A program made the position numbers and the translations under genes. Positions 38,701-46,071 of a stretch of 64,000 nt of DNA are shown here, in pieces. The stretch is taken from positions 1-64,000 of the forward strand of contig CATOSA010000040.1 in the NCBI GenBank assembly GCA_951812315.1. The letters are read 5' to 3'. This DNA is from an uncultured Burkholderiales bacterium. GTDB taxonomy: Bacteria > Pseudomonadota > Gammaproteobacteria > Burkholderiales > Eutrophovitaceae. Within the stretch, counting starts at the first letter, position 1; each line of letters starts with the position of its first letter. Below the pieces are notes generated by a model, which was not told where the DNA came from, searched no databases, and saw only the letters and a program-made list of their open reading frames with translations.

Positions 38701-39164
38701 ATATGGTGGGCCCCGAAGCGGAGCGTAGCGCGCTGGTACGCCATTGCTGCCGGCTTTATGTCGTTGGCGCCAATCTCACCGTACCCGTATTCTCGGTTGT
38801 GATGCGCAAGGCGTACGGCCTGGGGTCGCAGGGTATGGTGGGCGGCAGTTTTCATCTGCCACTGTTCTCCGTAGCCTGGCCTACCGGCGAATTCGGCCCG
38901 ATGAACCTGGAGGGCTCGGTCAAACTCGGTTTTCGCAAGGAGCTGGAAGCCATCAGCGATCCCGAACAACGCAAAGCGAAATACGAAGAACTGGTTGAAG
39001 ATGCCTACGAACGCGGCAAGGCGCTGCATGCAGCGACACTTTTCGAGATAGACGACGTTATTGATCCGGCAGATACGCGTTCATGGATCATGGCCGGATT
39101 ACGTTCATTACCGGCACCGATACAGCGGACAGGCAAAAAACGGGCATTCGTCGATACGTGGTAA
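35796..39164 (+). CDS. Single-polypeptide biotin-dependent acyl-CoA carboxylase
   Basis: Multidomain carboxylase of 1122 residues. Residues about 1-450 form biotin carboxylase (LLIANRGEIAIRIARSA; ATP loop MVKAIAGGGGRG; QVEHTVTEEVTG). About 515-590 is the biotin carrier with the biotinylated K551 in MEAMKMEH. About 605-1122 is the carboxyltransferase (DGMVMGVGRVNGG, GGRPGDVD, SLGMGGPAMIEGGGLG, and VVMRKAYGLGSQGM). Most bacteria encode these on two or more chains; the one-chain order resembles the long-chain acyl-CoA carboxylases known in actinobacteria and some proteobacteria. The acyl-CoA substrate cannot be assigned. Confidence 0.93.
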   Translation: MTIENLLIANRGEIAIRIARSAAELGIRSHTLYSEDDALSDHVSKADVAHRLTGTGPAAYLDADQIVRIAKEAGCSAIHPGYGFLSENPEFARKCEGAGLIFVGPTPEVLDAFGDKAQARNLAQQCDVPILSGTSASTSLEEAREFLASIGDGGAIMVKAIAGGGGRGTRPVLDASELESTFQRCSSEALQAFGNGDVYVEKLFLQARHIEVQVIGDGTGNVTHLWERECSLQRNRQKLIEIAPAPGVSTQLRDRLVDAALRMAAAAKLRSLATFEFLVDQQADAKSNFAFIETNARLQVEHTVTEEVTGIDLVRTQLELADGRTLDELGLSIGDIPSVRGIAMQLRVNAESMSADGVVRPAAGTLQAFDPPAGPGVRVDTCGHGGFRVNPRFDSLLAKVIVHVTPGSPHAVAAKAHRALSEFRIAGVSSNREFLMNLISTPEVVAGHFHTGFIEQNLESLCAPAQHPRLYGETQDTSGQGAKVDRIDPLAILSHGKQEVEATGSREDDASLPDGMRAIGAVISGTIVSIDVGIGDTVKRGQQVAIMEAMKMEHVIVSPVFGTVQKVRGEPNQTLIEGAVLLAVSIGEDQADMHESDESVDLDHIRPDLAELQERRALTLDAARPDAVEKRRKLDFRTARENIADLCDPDSFHEYGAFAVADQRSRRTLEDLIARTPADGMVMGVGRVNGGLFPDVDSRCMVMSYDYTVLAGTQGHRNHLKKDRLFELAAEWRLPLITFAEGGGGRPGDVDIQTSGSLEIRAFTLLAKLSGLVPLVGIASGRCFAGNAVVAGTCDVIIATERTSLGMGGPAMIEGGGLGVFHPDEVGPSSVQRRNGVIDIIARDEAHAVEIAKKYVSYFQGPLKEWSYADQRELRQVIPENRLRVYDVRKVIDLIADTDSVLELRRDFGTAMITAFVRVEGRPMGLIANNAMVLGGAIDSDAADKAARFLQLCDAFDIPLLSLCDTPGNMVGPEAERSALVRHCCRLYVVGANLTVPVFSVVMRKAYGLGSQGMVGGSFHLPLFSVAWPTGEFGPMNLEGSVKLGFRKELEAISDPEQRKAKYEELVEDAYERGKALHAATLFEIDDVIDPADTRSWIMAGLRSLPAPIQRTGKKRAFVDTW

Positions 39165-39226
39165 GCGATTGGTCGGGTTACGCTGCGCTAGCCCGGCCTG
39201 CCAGTCCCGATTCCATCGGCTCACAT

Positions 39227-39261
39227 GCGGCGCAATGCGCTGCGCTTATTGCGCGCCCTAC
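39227..39261. repeat. Single copy of a palindromic GC-rich repeat
   Basis: CGCAATGCGCTGCGCTTATT with short flanks, matching the repeats at 56.8 and 60.6 kb. It lies between the carboxylase and the PilZ gene and is unpaired. Confidence 0.6.
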
Positions 39262-39373
39262 GCGGGCTGTCGGAAAGGCATCAGCCGACGAGCTGATCCT
39301 GGATTACCAGCACAAGATTCGTAACGACGATTCCCTTGAAGCGTCAGCCCGTCTGACCCATTGGCAATAAAAC

Positions 39374-40105
39374 TCAGAGCGCCACGGTAAAGGCGTCCAG
39401 CAGATCGGAAAATTCCTTCGGCTGCGAAACCAGGCGGAAGCCGACCTGGCGCACTGGCTTGCCACTGGCATCAATGAAGCCACGCACATAGCGAGTCTCC
39501 ACATCGACGCACACCTGCTCGCTGTCGCCGAGTTCAATAATGCAATTTCGAATCACAGTACCTGTACGAACCCGGATATTGTCCGCAAAACCGATAACGC
39601 CCATTCCGCCGGCGCTCAGGTCGGCAAGCCGTCCTTCGACCCTGCGTCCGTTCGGAAGATTGAATATCACCAGCGGTGCGGAGACTGGCGGAATTTTTAT
39701 TCGCTCATGCGTTCGGCGATCAACCTGCACAACGCGCTCGGGAATCGGAATATGGAAGACCGGCTCGCCGTCGAGCAGTACGTCACTAATGCGCGGGCTG
39801 GTGAATTGCGCCTTGGACAATCCGTCTTCAACCGAAAACTGTACTTCCCGACTGCGTACCAGGCTTGAATTGCCAGCTTTGTGATCGCCGTACTCAAAAT
39901 AAATCCTGCCAAAACTTGAATTGAGCCGAAGCGCGCGGGTGACCATCACTTTGCTTTCGTCTCCGAAGTGCGCTGATACCGGGCGGTCCTCGCAAATATA
40001 GCGGCGAAACAACTGCACGATTTGGTGGCGCGACCAGAGCAGTCGCGAGCCTGCGGCGTCGGCATCGAACCTGCCACCGTCATGATTGGCAAGGATTGTC
40101 GTCAT
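39374..40105 (-). CDS. PilZ-domain (YcgR-like) c-di-GMP receptor
   Basis: Protein of 243 residues from the ATG at 40105, which has AGGAGGAG upstream. The N-terminal part resembles the YcgR-type domain; the C-terminal PilZ domain carries the c-di-GMP motifs RRTHERIK and DLSAGGMG. It is likely to affect motility or polymer secretion in response to c-di-GMP. No flagellar or cellulose genes lie nearby. The 40106-40446 gap upstream holds no recognisable gene. Confidence 0.86.
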   Translation of the reverse strand: MTTILANHDGGRFDADAAGSRLLWSRHQIVQLFRRYICEDRPVSAHFGDESKVMVTRALRLNSSFGRIYFEYGDHKAGNSSLVRSREVQFSVEDGLSKAQFTSPRISDVLLDGEPVFHIPIPERVVQVDRRTHERIKIPPVSAPLVIFNLPNGRRVEGRLADLSAGGMGVIGFADNIRVRTGTVIRNCIIELGDSEQVCVDVETRYVRGFIDASGKPVRQVGFRLVSQPKEFSDLLDAFTVAL

Positions 40106-40446
40106 TGGCTTTCTCTCCTCCTGTATAACCAATACAGTTTCCGGCCCACACACTCTGCAATTGGCATGCCGATCACCCGCGGCGTTTCAAATCAACGACA
40201 TGCGATTCCGGCCCACGCGATCGTGTCGTCTGGCGAAGACAGTTTTACAGTCCCGGCCTGTGCGGCACACGATGGCAATGATCAAAACATGATCGAAAGC
40301 CGGCGCCTGAATGATCGTGCACGATGAGTACAAATTAGGGTACCGTCGCCCTGCCCGTGCCCTCAACATCTTCCCGCGAAACAGCGAAATGTTGGGTTAG
40401 CTTTTCAAAAATTCCCTGGTCCATGAACGGCCAGTCAGGAAAGAAG

Positions 40447-41190
40447 ATGAACACAGGACTGACAGCGATTTCTCTTCAAGGGCTGGTTGTTGCATTGGTG
40501 CCGGCGGCCATCGTAATCGGCGTCATGTTTCGCTGGTCTGCGGGTGCTCAGGCCGCAATATATGCCACCGTTCGGATGCTCATTCAGTTGCTGCTAATTG
40601 GCTATGTTTTGCTGTTCATTCTGGATAGCGATCAACCCGCACTCATCATTTCTGTACTGGTGATAATGCTTGCTGTCGCAAGCTGGATCGCAATTCGACC
40701 TCTCCGGAAAAAACAACCACAAATCTATTTCAACTCGCTCGCCGCAATCTCGATAAGCGGAATTCTCATTCTCGGGCTGGTAAGTCAGGTCGTTGTTGGC
40801 GTCGATCCGTGGTTCAGTCCGCGCTACGTCGTGCCGCTGGCGGGGATGATTTTTGCCGGTGCAATGAATGCTGTGAGTCTTGCGGCCGAAAGGCTTCAGT
40901 CCGAATTCGACAGAGGAATTCCATATATCGAAGCGCGGCGAGTTGCGTTGCAGGCGTCGTTGATACCGATCACCAATTCGTTGTTCGCAGTGGGCCTGGT
41001 TGCACTGCCGGGAATGATGACTGGTCAGATACTGTCCGGGGTGTCGCCGCTTGTGGCGGCGAAGTATCAGATCGTCGTGATGACGATGTTGTTCGGGGTC
41101 TCGGGCATGTCAGCGGCGATGTATTTGGCACTGGCGAACCGCAGTCTGCAACTTTCAAAGACCGGGAACTCAGTGGATGAAACGCGTTGA
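40447..41190 (+). CDS. fetB: FetB-type (UPF0014) iron-export permease
   Basis: Inner-membrane protein of 247 residues with about seven hydrophobic helices; family marks are IYATVRMLIQLLLIGY, RYVVPLAGMIFAGAMNAVSLAAERL and the conserved ARRVALQASLIPITN and ALPGMMTGQILSGVSP. FetB normally works with the ATPase FetA to export iron; no fetA lies next to it here. The ATG follows CAGGAAAGAAG. The role rests on family membership. Confidence 0.85.
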   Translation: MNTGLTAISLQGLVVALVPAAIVIGVMFRWSAGAQAAIYATVRMLIQLLLIGYVLLFILDSDQPALIISVLVIMLAVASWIAIRPLRKKQPQIYFNSLAAISISGILILGLVSQVVVGVDPWFSPRYVVPLAGMIFAGAMNAVSLAAERLQSEFDRGIPYIEARRVALQASLIPITNSLFAVGLVALPGMMTGQILSGVSPLVAAKYQIVVMTMLFGVSGMSAAMYLALANRSLQLSKTGNSVDETR

Positions 41191-41302
41191 GCGAGTTGCC
41201 CCGCCGTGAGTTTCAGAAATTCGGTCCCGCGCCCGCATCAACGATGCCGGATTGCTAATTTACCAAACCCGCTTCTTTGGACTCAGCAGCGCCCCGACCG
41301 GC

Positions 41303-41869
41303 TTACTCCTTGATCCATGACCGCACAATCTCGACAAACCTTGGCAAGCGTTTGTCTGACGACGACAACGCTGGCAGGTGTACGAACCCACAGCGAGTCG
41401 CCGGATACACGGTTGCTACCAGGTGCGCCGCGGTGAAAAATACGTGGTTGCATACGAAGCCTCCGGCATCGTGCGAGAACAGTACGCGCTCACCGTGACG
41501 ACGTGTTGCGTCAGCCATTCGGTCTAGCTGAAGCGAACTCCAGTAACCGACTGGCGCGCCCTCGACGATACGCCCTCTCATGCGCAAATCGCCGTCGTTG
41601 TCGGTCGACTCGCTGTCATCCAGATTCAGTGCGACCTGTTCGAAACGTATTTTGGGCGTGGGCTCGGCAAGCCCGAGCATTAGCAACGTATCCGGCCGGT
41701 GGGCACGCAACAAGTCGCCGATCTGCGCTTCCGCCCTGCGGTACGAGGTCGGCAACACTGCTGTAACGACGTTGGGCTGCCCCAGAGAATCAAGGGCCTT
41801 AACGACTAACTCCGAGGAGTTGACCTTCGATCCGCCGAACGGCTCAAAACCTGTCACTAGCGTGGTCAT
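41303..41869 (-). CDS. pcp: Pyrrolidone-carboxylate peptidase-like cysteine hydrolase
   Basis: Peptidase C15-family protein of 188 residues; typical members are about 210. It starts MTTLVTGFEPFGGSKVNSSE and has the catalytic C140 in GGFVCNHVF and H164 in GFVHLP, with E69 or E77 in the LGLAEPTPKIRFEQ region. It would remove N-terminal pyroglutamate from peptides. The ATG at 41869 has no strong ribosome site. No operon partner is evident. Confidence 0.87.
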   Translation of the reverse strand: MTTLVTGFEPFGGSKVNSSELVVKALDSLGQPNVVTAVLPTSYRRAEAQIGDLLRAHRPDTLLMLGLAEPTPKIRFEQVALNLDDSESTDNDGDLRMRGRIVEGAPVGYWSSLQLDRMADATRRHGERVLFSHDAGGFVCNHVFFTAAHLVATVYPATRCGFVHLPALSSSDKRLPRFVEIVRSWIKE

Positions 41870-42091
41870 GCTGCCATCTCACCTCAATTACGGAAAAAAA
41901 CGGAACAGTGATCTGACCCCGAGGCTCTTTCAGTCTTCGCCCTAAAAACTCCGATCTGCCGGCGGGCAGTAACCATGATCCGAGAGCGGGGATGCAGATT
42001 CATCGATTCCTTCGGTTGTATACCAGCAAGTTTGAGGCCTTCCAGCCCCTCCGTGCATAAGGCAATCTGACAAATTGAGCTTCGACACGAA

Positions 42092-42535
42092 CTATCGCTG
42101 CGAGGCAGTATCCAGGTCCTTCAGAAAACCGTTGAAGCCTTTCGTAAGCTGCCGGTCCAGCGCGAGACTCGCCATGACCTGACCAAGCAAACCAAACTTT
42201 GGCTGGTAGGCATAGTTGACTCTGATCTCAGTGCCCTCGCCGGAAGGGACAAGAACGAATGTAACTTCGCCGCGCGCAATGGGCAGCTTTTTCGCCGAGT
42301 CGATGCTGATGACCATACGACGTGTGTCGACCCATTCCTTTATGGTTTCTTCAAGCTCGCCAAAAGGTGCCAGATCACAGTGCCGTTGCGCACCGACGCC
42401 GCTTGTGCTGTCGGACGTCGCGAAGGATTTCGCGACGCCGGTATTCCACGACGCAATGTTCGGGAAGTCGGCCAGAACAGCCCAGACCTTTTCCGGCACG
42501 GAGGAAATTTGCCTGCTTACATCAATTGATCTCAT
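42092..42535 (-). CDS. SRPBCC-family (polyketide cyclase/START-like) protein
   Basis: Helix-grip protein of 147 residues. MRSIDVSRQISSVPEKVWAVLADFPNIASWNTGV is the typical start of SRPBCC proteins, whose cavity binds hydrophobic ligands. No catalytic residues can be named. It faces away from the acyl-CoA dehydrogenase gene at 42857. The 42536-42856 interval between them (321 bases) holds no clear gene. Confidence 0.83.
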   Translation of the reverse strand: MRSIDVSRQISSVPEKVWAVLADFPNIASWNTGVAKSFATSDSTSGVGAQRHCDLAPFGELEETIKEWVDTRRMVISIDSAKKLPIARGEVTFVLVPSGEGTEIRVNYAYQPKFGLLGQVMASLALDRQLTKGFNGFLKDLDTASQR

Positions 42536-42856
42536 AGACTACGCTCACCAATCTCCCGAATCCGGGCGATGGCATTCCGCAATACTTGCGGGCGCCAGCC
42601 CGTCTGTTATTAATCGAAATGGCGGTGCCTCCAGGCCACCGAACAAGAATAGTAGCCCTGCTGGCACGGAAGAGAAACTGTTGGAGCAAACGATACTGCG
42701 GCATGACCGCGGGCATACCGGCACTGCAAGCATGGCCAACCTGTGCGAGGATAAGCCTAGCCTAGTGTTTCACTATTAAGGTCATAAAAGATGGCGCCCT
42801 TTCTATAATCCAGCATAAGCGCCGAAAACAATGAAGCACTACACCAGGAGGCAGCC

Positions 42857-44134
42857 ATGAATTTCGATATTCCCGAGGACATCCAAAACACCCTGTCTGA
42901 ACTCGATGCGTTCATCGAGCGCGAGATCATGCCGTTGCAACACCAGAACGACAACGATCGCTTCTTTGACCATCGCCGAGAGGACGCACGCACCGACTGG
43001 GACCGTGGCGGCCTGCCCAACGAGGAATGGGAGGAACTGCTGTTTGAAGCGCGGCGTCGCGCCGACGCTGCCGGCCACTTTCGCTATCCCCTGCCCAAGG
43101 AATACGGAGGACAGGACGGTACCAACCTGGGGATGGCGATCATCAGGGAGCACCTTGCGTGCAAAGGTCTCGGGCTGTTCAATGATCTGCAGACCGAGCA
43201 CTCAATTGTTGGCAACAACGTCGGCCTGTTGCTCATGCTCGAATACGGTAACGAGCAGCAGCGTAACGACTGGGTTCCGCACTTGCTCGACGGCACCCGC
43301 AATTTCGCGTTCGGCATTACCGAGCCGGCGCACGGCTCGGATGCGACCCACATGGAGACAACAGCAGTGCGCGAGGGCCCGGGTTGGCGCATCAACGGCG
43401 AGAAAACATGGAATACCGGAATTCATACGGCGCCTTACGACATGGTCATGGCGCGCACTGCGGGCAATGCCGGTGACGGCAATGGCATCACTGCTTTCCT
43501 GGTACCTACCGACGCGGACGGCTTCAAGGTGGAGGAGATGCTGTGGACTTTCAACATGCCGACTGACCACGGTCGCGTCTCGCTCACCGACGTCTTCGTC
43601 CCGGACGAAGCGATATTCGGCGAAGAAGGACATGGCCTGCAAATCGTGCAGCACTTCTTCAACGAGAATCGCATTCGCCAGGCCGCTTCGAGCCTCGGTG
43701 CTGCCCAGTTCTGCATCAATGAGTCTGTGGCGTACGCCAAAGTGCGCAAACCTTTCGGAAAGCCGCTGTCAACCAACCAGGCCATTCAGTTCCCTTTGGT
43801 GGAGTTGCAGACCCAATGCGAAATGGTGCGCGCCCTTGTACAGAAAACAGCCTGGATGATGGACAAGTACGGCGCATTCTCGGTGTCGGACAAGGTTTCA
43901 ATGTGCAACTACTGGTCAAACCGGCTGTGCTGCGAAGCAGCCGACCGGGCCATGCAGGTGCACGGCGGCCTTGGTTACTCGCGGCACAAACCGTTCGAAC
44001 ACATATACCGCCACCATCGCCGCTACCGCATCACCGAAGGTGCAGAGGAGATTCAGATGCGACGAATTGCCGGCTACATGTTTGGCTTCATGTCCCAGCG
44101 CGCACCCAAGGGTGTCCGCGAACAGGCACGGTAG
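42857..44134 (+). CDS. Acyl-CoA dehydrogenase (ACAD10/11-like)
   Basis: FAD-dependent acyl-CoA dehydrogenase of 425 residues. AFGITEPAHGSD binds substrate and FAD; HGGLGYSRHKPFEHIYRHHR and YRITEGAEEIQMRRIAGYM mark the C-terminal domain. The ATG has AGGAGG upstream. It is followed after 21 bases by an APH-like kinase; such pairs occur as fused domains in ACAD10/11 and as separate genes in levulinic-acid clusters, where a 4-hydroxyacyl-CoA is phosphorylated and then loses phosphate. That reaction is plausible here but not proven. Confidence 0.9.
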   Translation: MNFDIPEDIQNTLSELDAFIEREIMPLQHQNDNDRFFDHRREDARTDWDRGGLPNEEWEELLFEARRRADAAGHFRYPLPKEYGGQDGTNLGMAIIREHLACKGLGLFNDLQTEHSIVGNNVGLLLMLEYGNEQQRNDWVPHLLDGTRNFAFGITEPAHGSDATHMETTAVREGPGWRINGEKTWNTGIHTAPYDMVMARTAGNAGDGNGITAFLVPTDADGFKVEEMLWTFNMPTDHGRVSLTDVFVPDEAIFGEEGHGLQIVQHFFNENRIRQAASSLGAAQFCINESVAYAKVRKPFGKPLSTNQAIQFPLVELQTQCEMVRALVQKTAWMMDKYGAFSVSDKVSMCNYWSNRLCCEAADRAMQVHGGLGYSRHKPFEHIYRHHRRYRITEGAEEIQMRRIAGYMFGFMSQRAPKGVREQAR

Positions 44135-44155
44135 CGAAGAACAGACGGCCTGCTA

Positions 44156-45577
44156 ATGACCGATAGCCACGCCCCGGTTGAAGCGTCCTTGCGCGACACA
44201 CTCGCGCGGACGGTCGACGGCTTCAGGGAACTTGTGTCATGCGAACGACTCTCCGGTGGTGCCAGTCAGGAAACCTATCGCATCGTCGTCGCTACCGCCA
44301 ATGGGGAGCAGCGACTGGCCATGCGGCGGACGCCGGGTGGATTGCCAGCAGCGGAGGGTGTATCTCACCGCGCCGGTATTCGCACAGAGGCACTTTTGAT
44401 GCAGTGTGCCCGCGAAGCAGGCGTGCCTGAACCGCAGGTGCTACACGTGCTGGAGCCCTCCGACGGCCTGGGCGAGGGATTTCTCATGGAGTGGATCGAC
44501 GGTGAAACTCTCGGGGCACGTGTTGTCCGTTCCGAAGCGTTGAGCGAGGTGCGCCCCCTCCTCGCCCGGCAATGCGGTGAGATTCTGGCGCGCATCCATG
44601 CAATTGATGTCGAGACCACCGGACTCGCAGAGCAATTGCACACGCAGGATCCACGCGCCTTTGTAGACACAACCTGGGAAGCCTATCGCTGGCTGGACAC
44701 GCCACAACCGATGATCGACTTCACCGCCCGCTGGCTTCTGGATCACCTTCCCTCCGCACCGCGACGGACACTTGTACATAACGACTTTCGAAACGGAAAT
44801 CTCATGATATCGGGACAAGGCGTAATGGCCGTCCTCGACTGGGAAATTGCACACATCGGCGACCCGATGCGCGACCTTGGCTGGATTTGCACGAACTCCT
44901 GGCGATTCGGCCGGCGTGACCTCGAAGTTGGCGGTTTCGGACATATCGAGGATTTATGTGCCGGATACGAATCCGTATCGGGCACCACGGTTGATCGCGA
45001 TCACGTCAGGTTCTGGGAAGTGTTCGGTTCATTCTGGTGGGCAGTGGGATGCCTGGAAATGGCCAATCATTTTCGCACCGGACCTGACCGAAGCATTGAG
45101 CGCGCGGCAATCGGCCGCCGAACTTCGGAGTGCCAGGCTGACTGTGTGAACCTGCTCATTCCAGGCCCGGTCGAGCGGATCATTCCCGAATCGTTCAACT
45201 CCACACTGGACATGCCGCGAATTGACGAGTTGGCCCAGGGCGTTCGTGATCTGCTACGCGAAGACATCATGCCCGCGAGCGAGGGCCGGCTTCAATTCCT
45301 CAGTCGTGTTGCAGCCAACGCGCTCGACATCATCCAGCGCGAACTTGCAATCGGACCGGAACACCGCCGCCGCGAACATCAGCGTCTGCGCGCGCTGCTG
45401 GGAAAAGACGATGAACTCGAACCGCTTCGCTGGCAACTCGTAAAAGCGCTGCGCGACACAACCAATTCGCTCGACAGCGCGGACCTGACCGAACACTTAC
45501 GCGCGACCGTCGTCAACCAGATCGCCATCGACCAGCCACGTTACTCTGGATTTAGGGCCGCGGTTGGAGAGGATTGA
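44156..45577 (+). CDS. APH-like kinase fused to a DUF6285-type domain
   Basis: Residues about 1-350 form an aminoglycoside-phosphotransferase-type kinase: catalytic loop HNDFRNGN (H208, D210, N215) and DWE (D228). Residues about 360-473 (VRDLLREDIMPASEGRLQFLSRVAANALDIIQRELAIG) resemble the small DUF6285 family, usually a separate gene next to such kinases. With the adjacent ACAD it may process 4-hydroxyacyl-CoAs. A drug-resistance role is unlikely. The fusion is the unusual part. Confidence 0.87.
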   Translation: MTDSHAPVEASLRDTLARTVDGFRELVSCERLSGGASQETYRIVVATANGEQRLAMRRTPGGLPAAEGVSHRAGIRTEALLMQCAREAGVPEPQVLHVLEPSDGLGEGFLMEWIDGETLGARVVRSEALSEVRPLLARQCGEILARIHAIDVETTGLAEQLHTQDPRAFVDTTWEAYRWLDTPQPMIDFTARWLLDHLPSAPRRTLVHNDFRNGNLMISGQGVMAVLDWEIAHIGDPMRDLGWICTNSWRFGRRDLEVGGFGHIEDLCAGYESVSGTTVDRDHVRFWEVFGSFWWAVGCLEMANHFRTGPDRSIERAAIGRRTSECQADCVNLLIPGPVERIIPESFNSTLDMPRIDELAQGVRDLLREDIMPASEGRLQFLSRVAANALDIIQRELAIGPEHRRREHQRLRALLGKDDELEPLRWQLVKALRDTTNSLDSADLTEHLRATVVNQIAIDQPRYSGFRAAVGED

Positions 45578-45633
45578 AAGACGCCGTGTCAAAGCACGAT
45601 CGTCAGCTGACTGATCTCTGCATCTGATCCAGT

Positions 45634-45687
45634 GTAGATACTGTTATTCACGTCAAGCCATGCAATGACGTGAATAACAGTATCTAC
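45634..45687. repeat. 22-bp perfect inverted repeat (large hairpin)
   Basis: GTAGATACTGTTATTCACGT... at 45634-45655 and its complement at 45666-45687, separated by 10 bases. It is AT-rich for this region and has no T-tract, so it is not a typical terminator. It lies 57 bases after the kinase stop. It could be a mobile-element trace or a transcript-stabilising hairpin. Confidence 0.7.
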
Positions 45688-45781
45688 GAAGAGCATACAT
45701 CTCGCATCCGGCCGTGGCATTTGATCCGGTGTAAGTCGGCTTGGCGCAGCTTGAGCCGACGATTTTTCAGTCGCCCGATTT

Positions 45782-45877
45782 TCAGGAAAGTTCGAAGCCT
45801 TCGTAGCCGCCGTGAACGACTTCTTCGCATTTCTCGACATACATCGGGAATCCACCGATGTATGGCATGAACACGCG
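45782..45877 (-). pseudogene. Relic of a flavin monooxygenase C-terminus
   Basis: Ninety-six bases whose translation RVFMPYIGGFPMYVEKCEEV and following GGYEGFELS and stop matches the last residues of the monooxygenase at 51052-52683, with a few differences. The homology stops sharply at 45877, where a SAM-domain fragment begins in another frame. It is a duplicated or diverged end fragment without function as protein. Confidence 0.8.
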
Positions 45878-45965
45878 AAATGTCGAGATTGATATTGTTC
45901 GCCTCGAAAGTCTCGACACAATGCCCGAGCTCAAGTCTTTCCAACCACTGTCGGATGCTTGTCAC
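45878..45965 (-). pseudogene. SAM-domain N-terminal fragment
   Basis: From GTG 45965 the frame reads TSIRQWLERLELGHCVETFE then ANNINLDIS, the start of a sterile-alpha-motif domain of the type that opens many bacterial adenylate-cyclase/AAA proteins. The rest of the domain and gene is replaced at 45877 by the monooxygenase relic. About 29 codons remain. Confidence 0.65.
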
Positions 45966-46071
45966 TCAAGTGACCTCAAATCATTAAACGGCTCGTTTAC
46001 ATTCTCCGAGTAAGTGCCGCCATTCTTGGTACACCACCAGCCAGCGCGGGGCAAGCCTACAACTTGTGCTA

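Noticed and set aside
42906..43859. Long frame of 317 codons inside the acyl-CoA dehydrogenase gene
   Set aside because: Low-complexity R/S/T-rich translation; the true frame has full ACAD motifs.
44156..45577. Aminoglycoside resistance gene
   Set aside because: Only the kinase fold matches; pairing with an acyl-CoA dehydrogenase and the C-terminal extension point to acyl metabolism.
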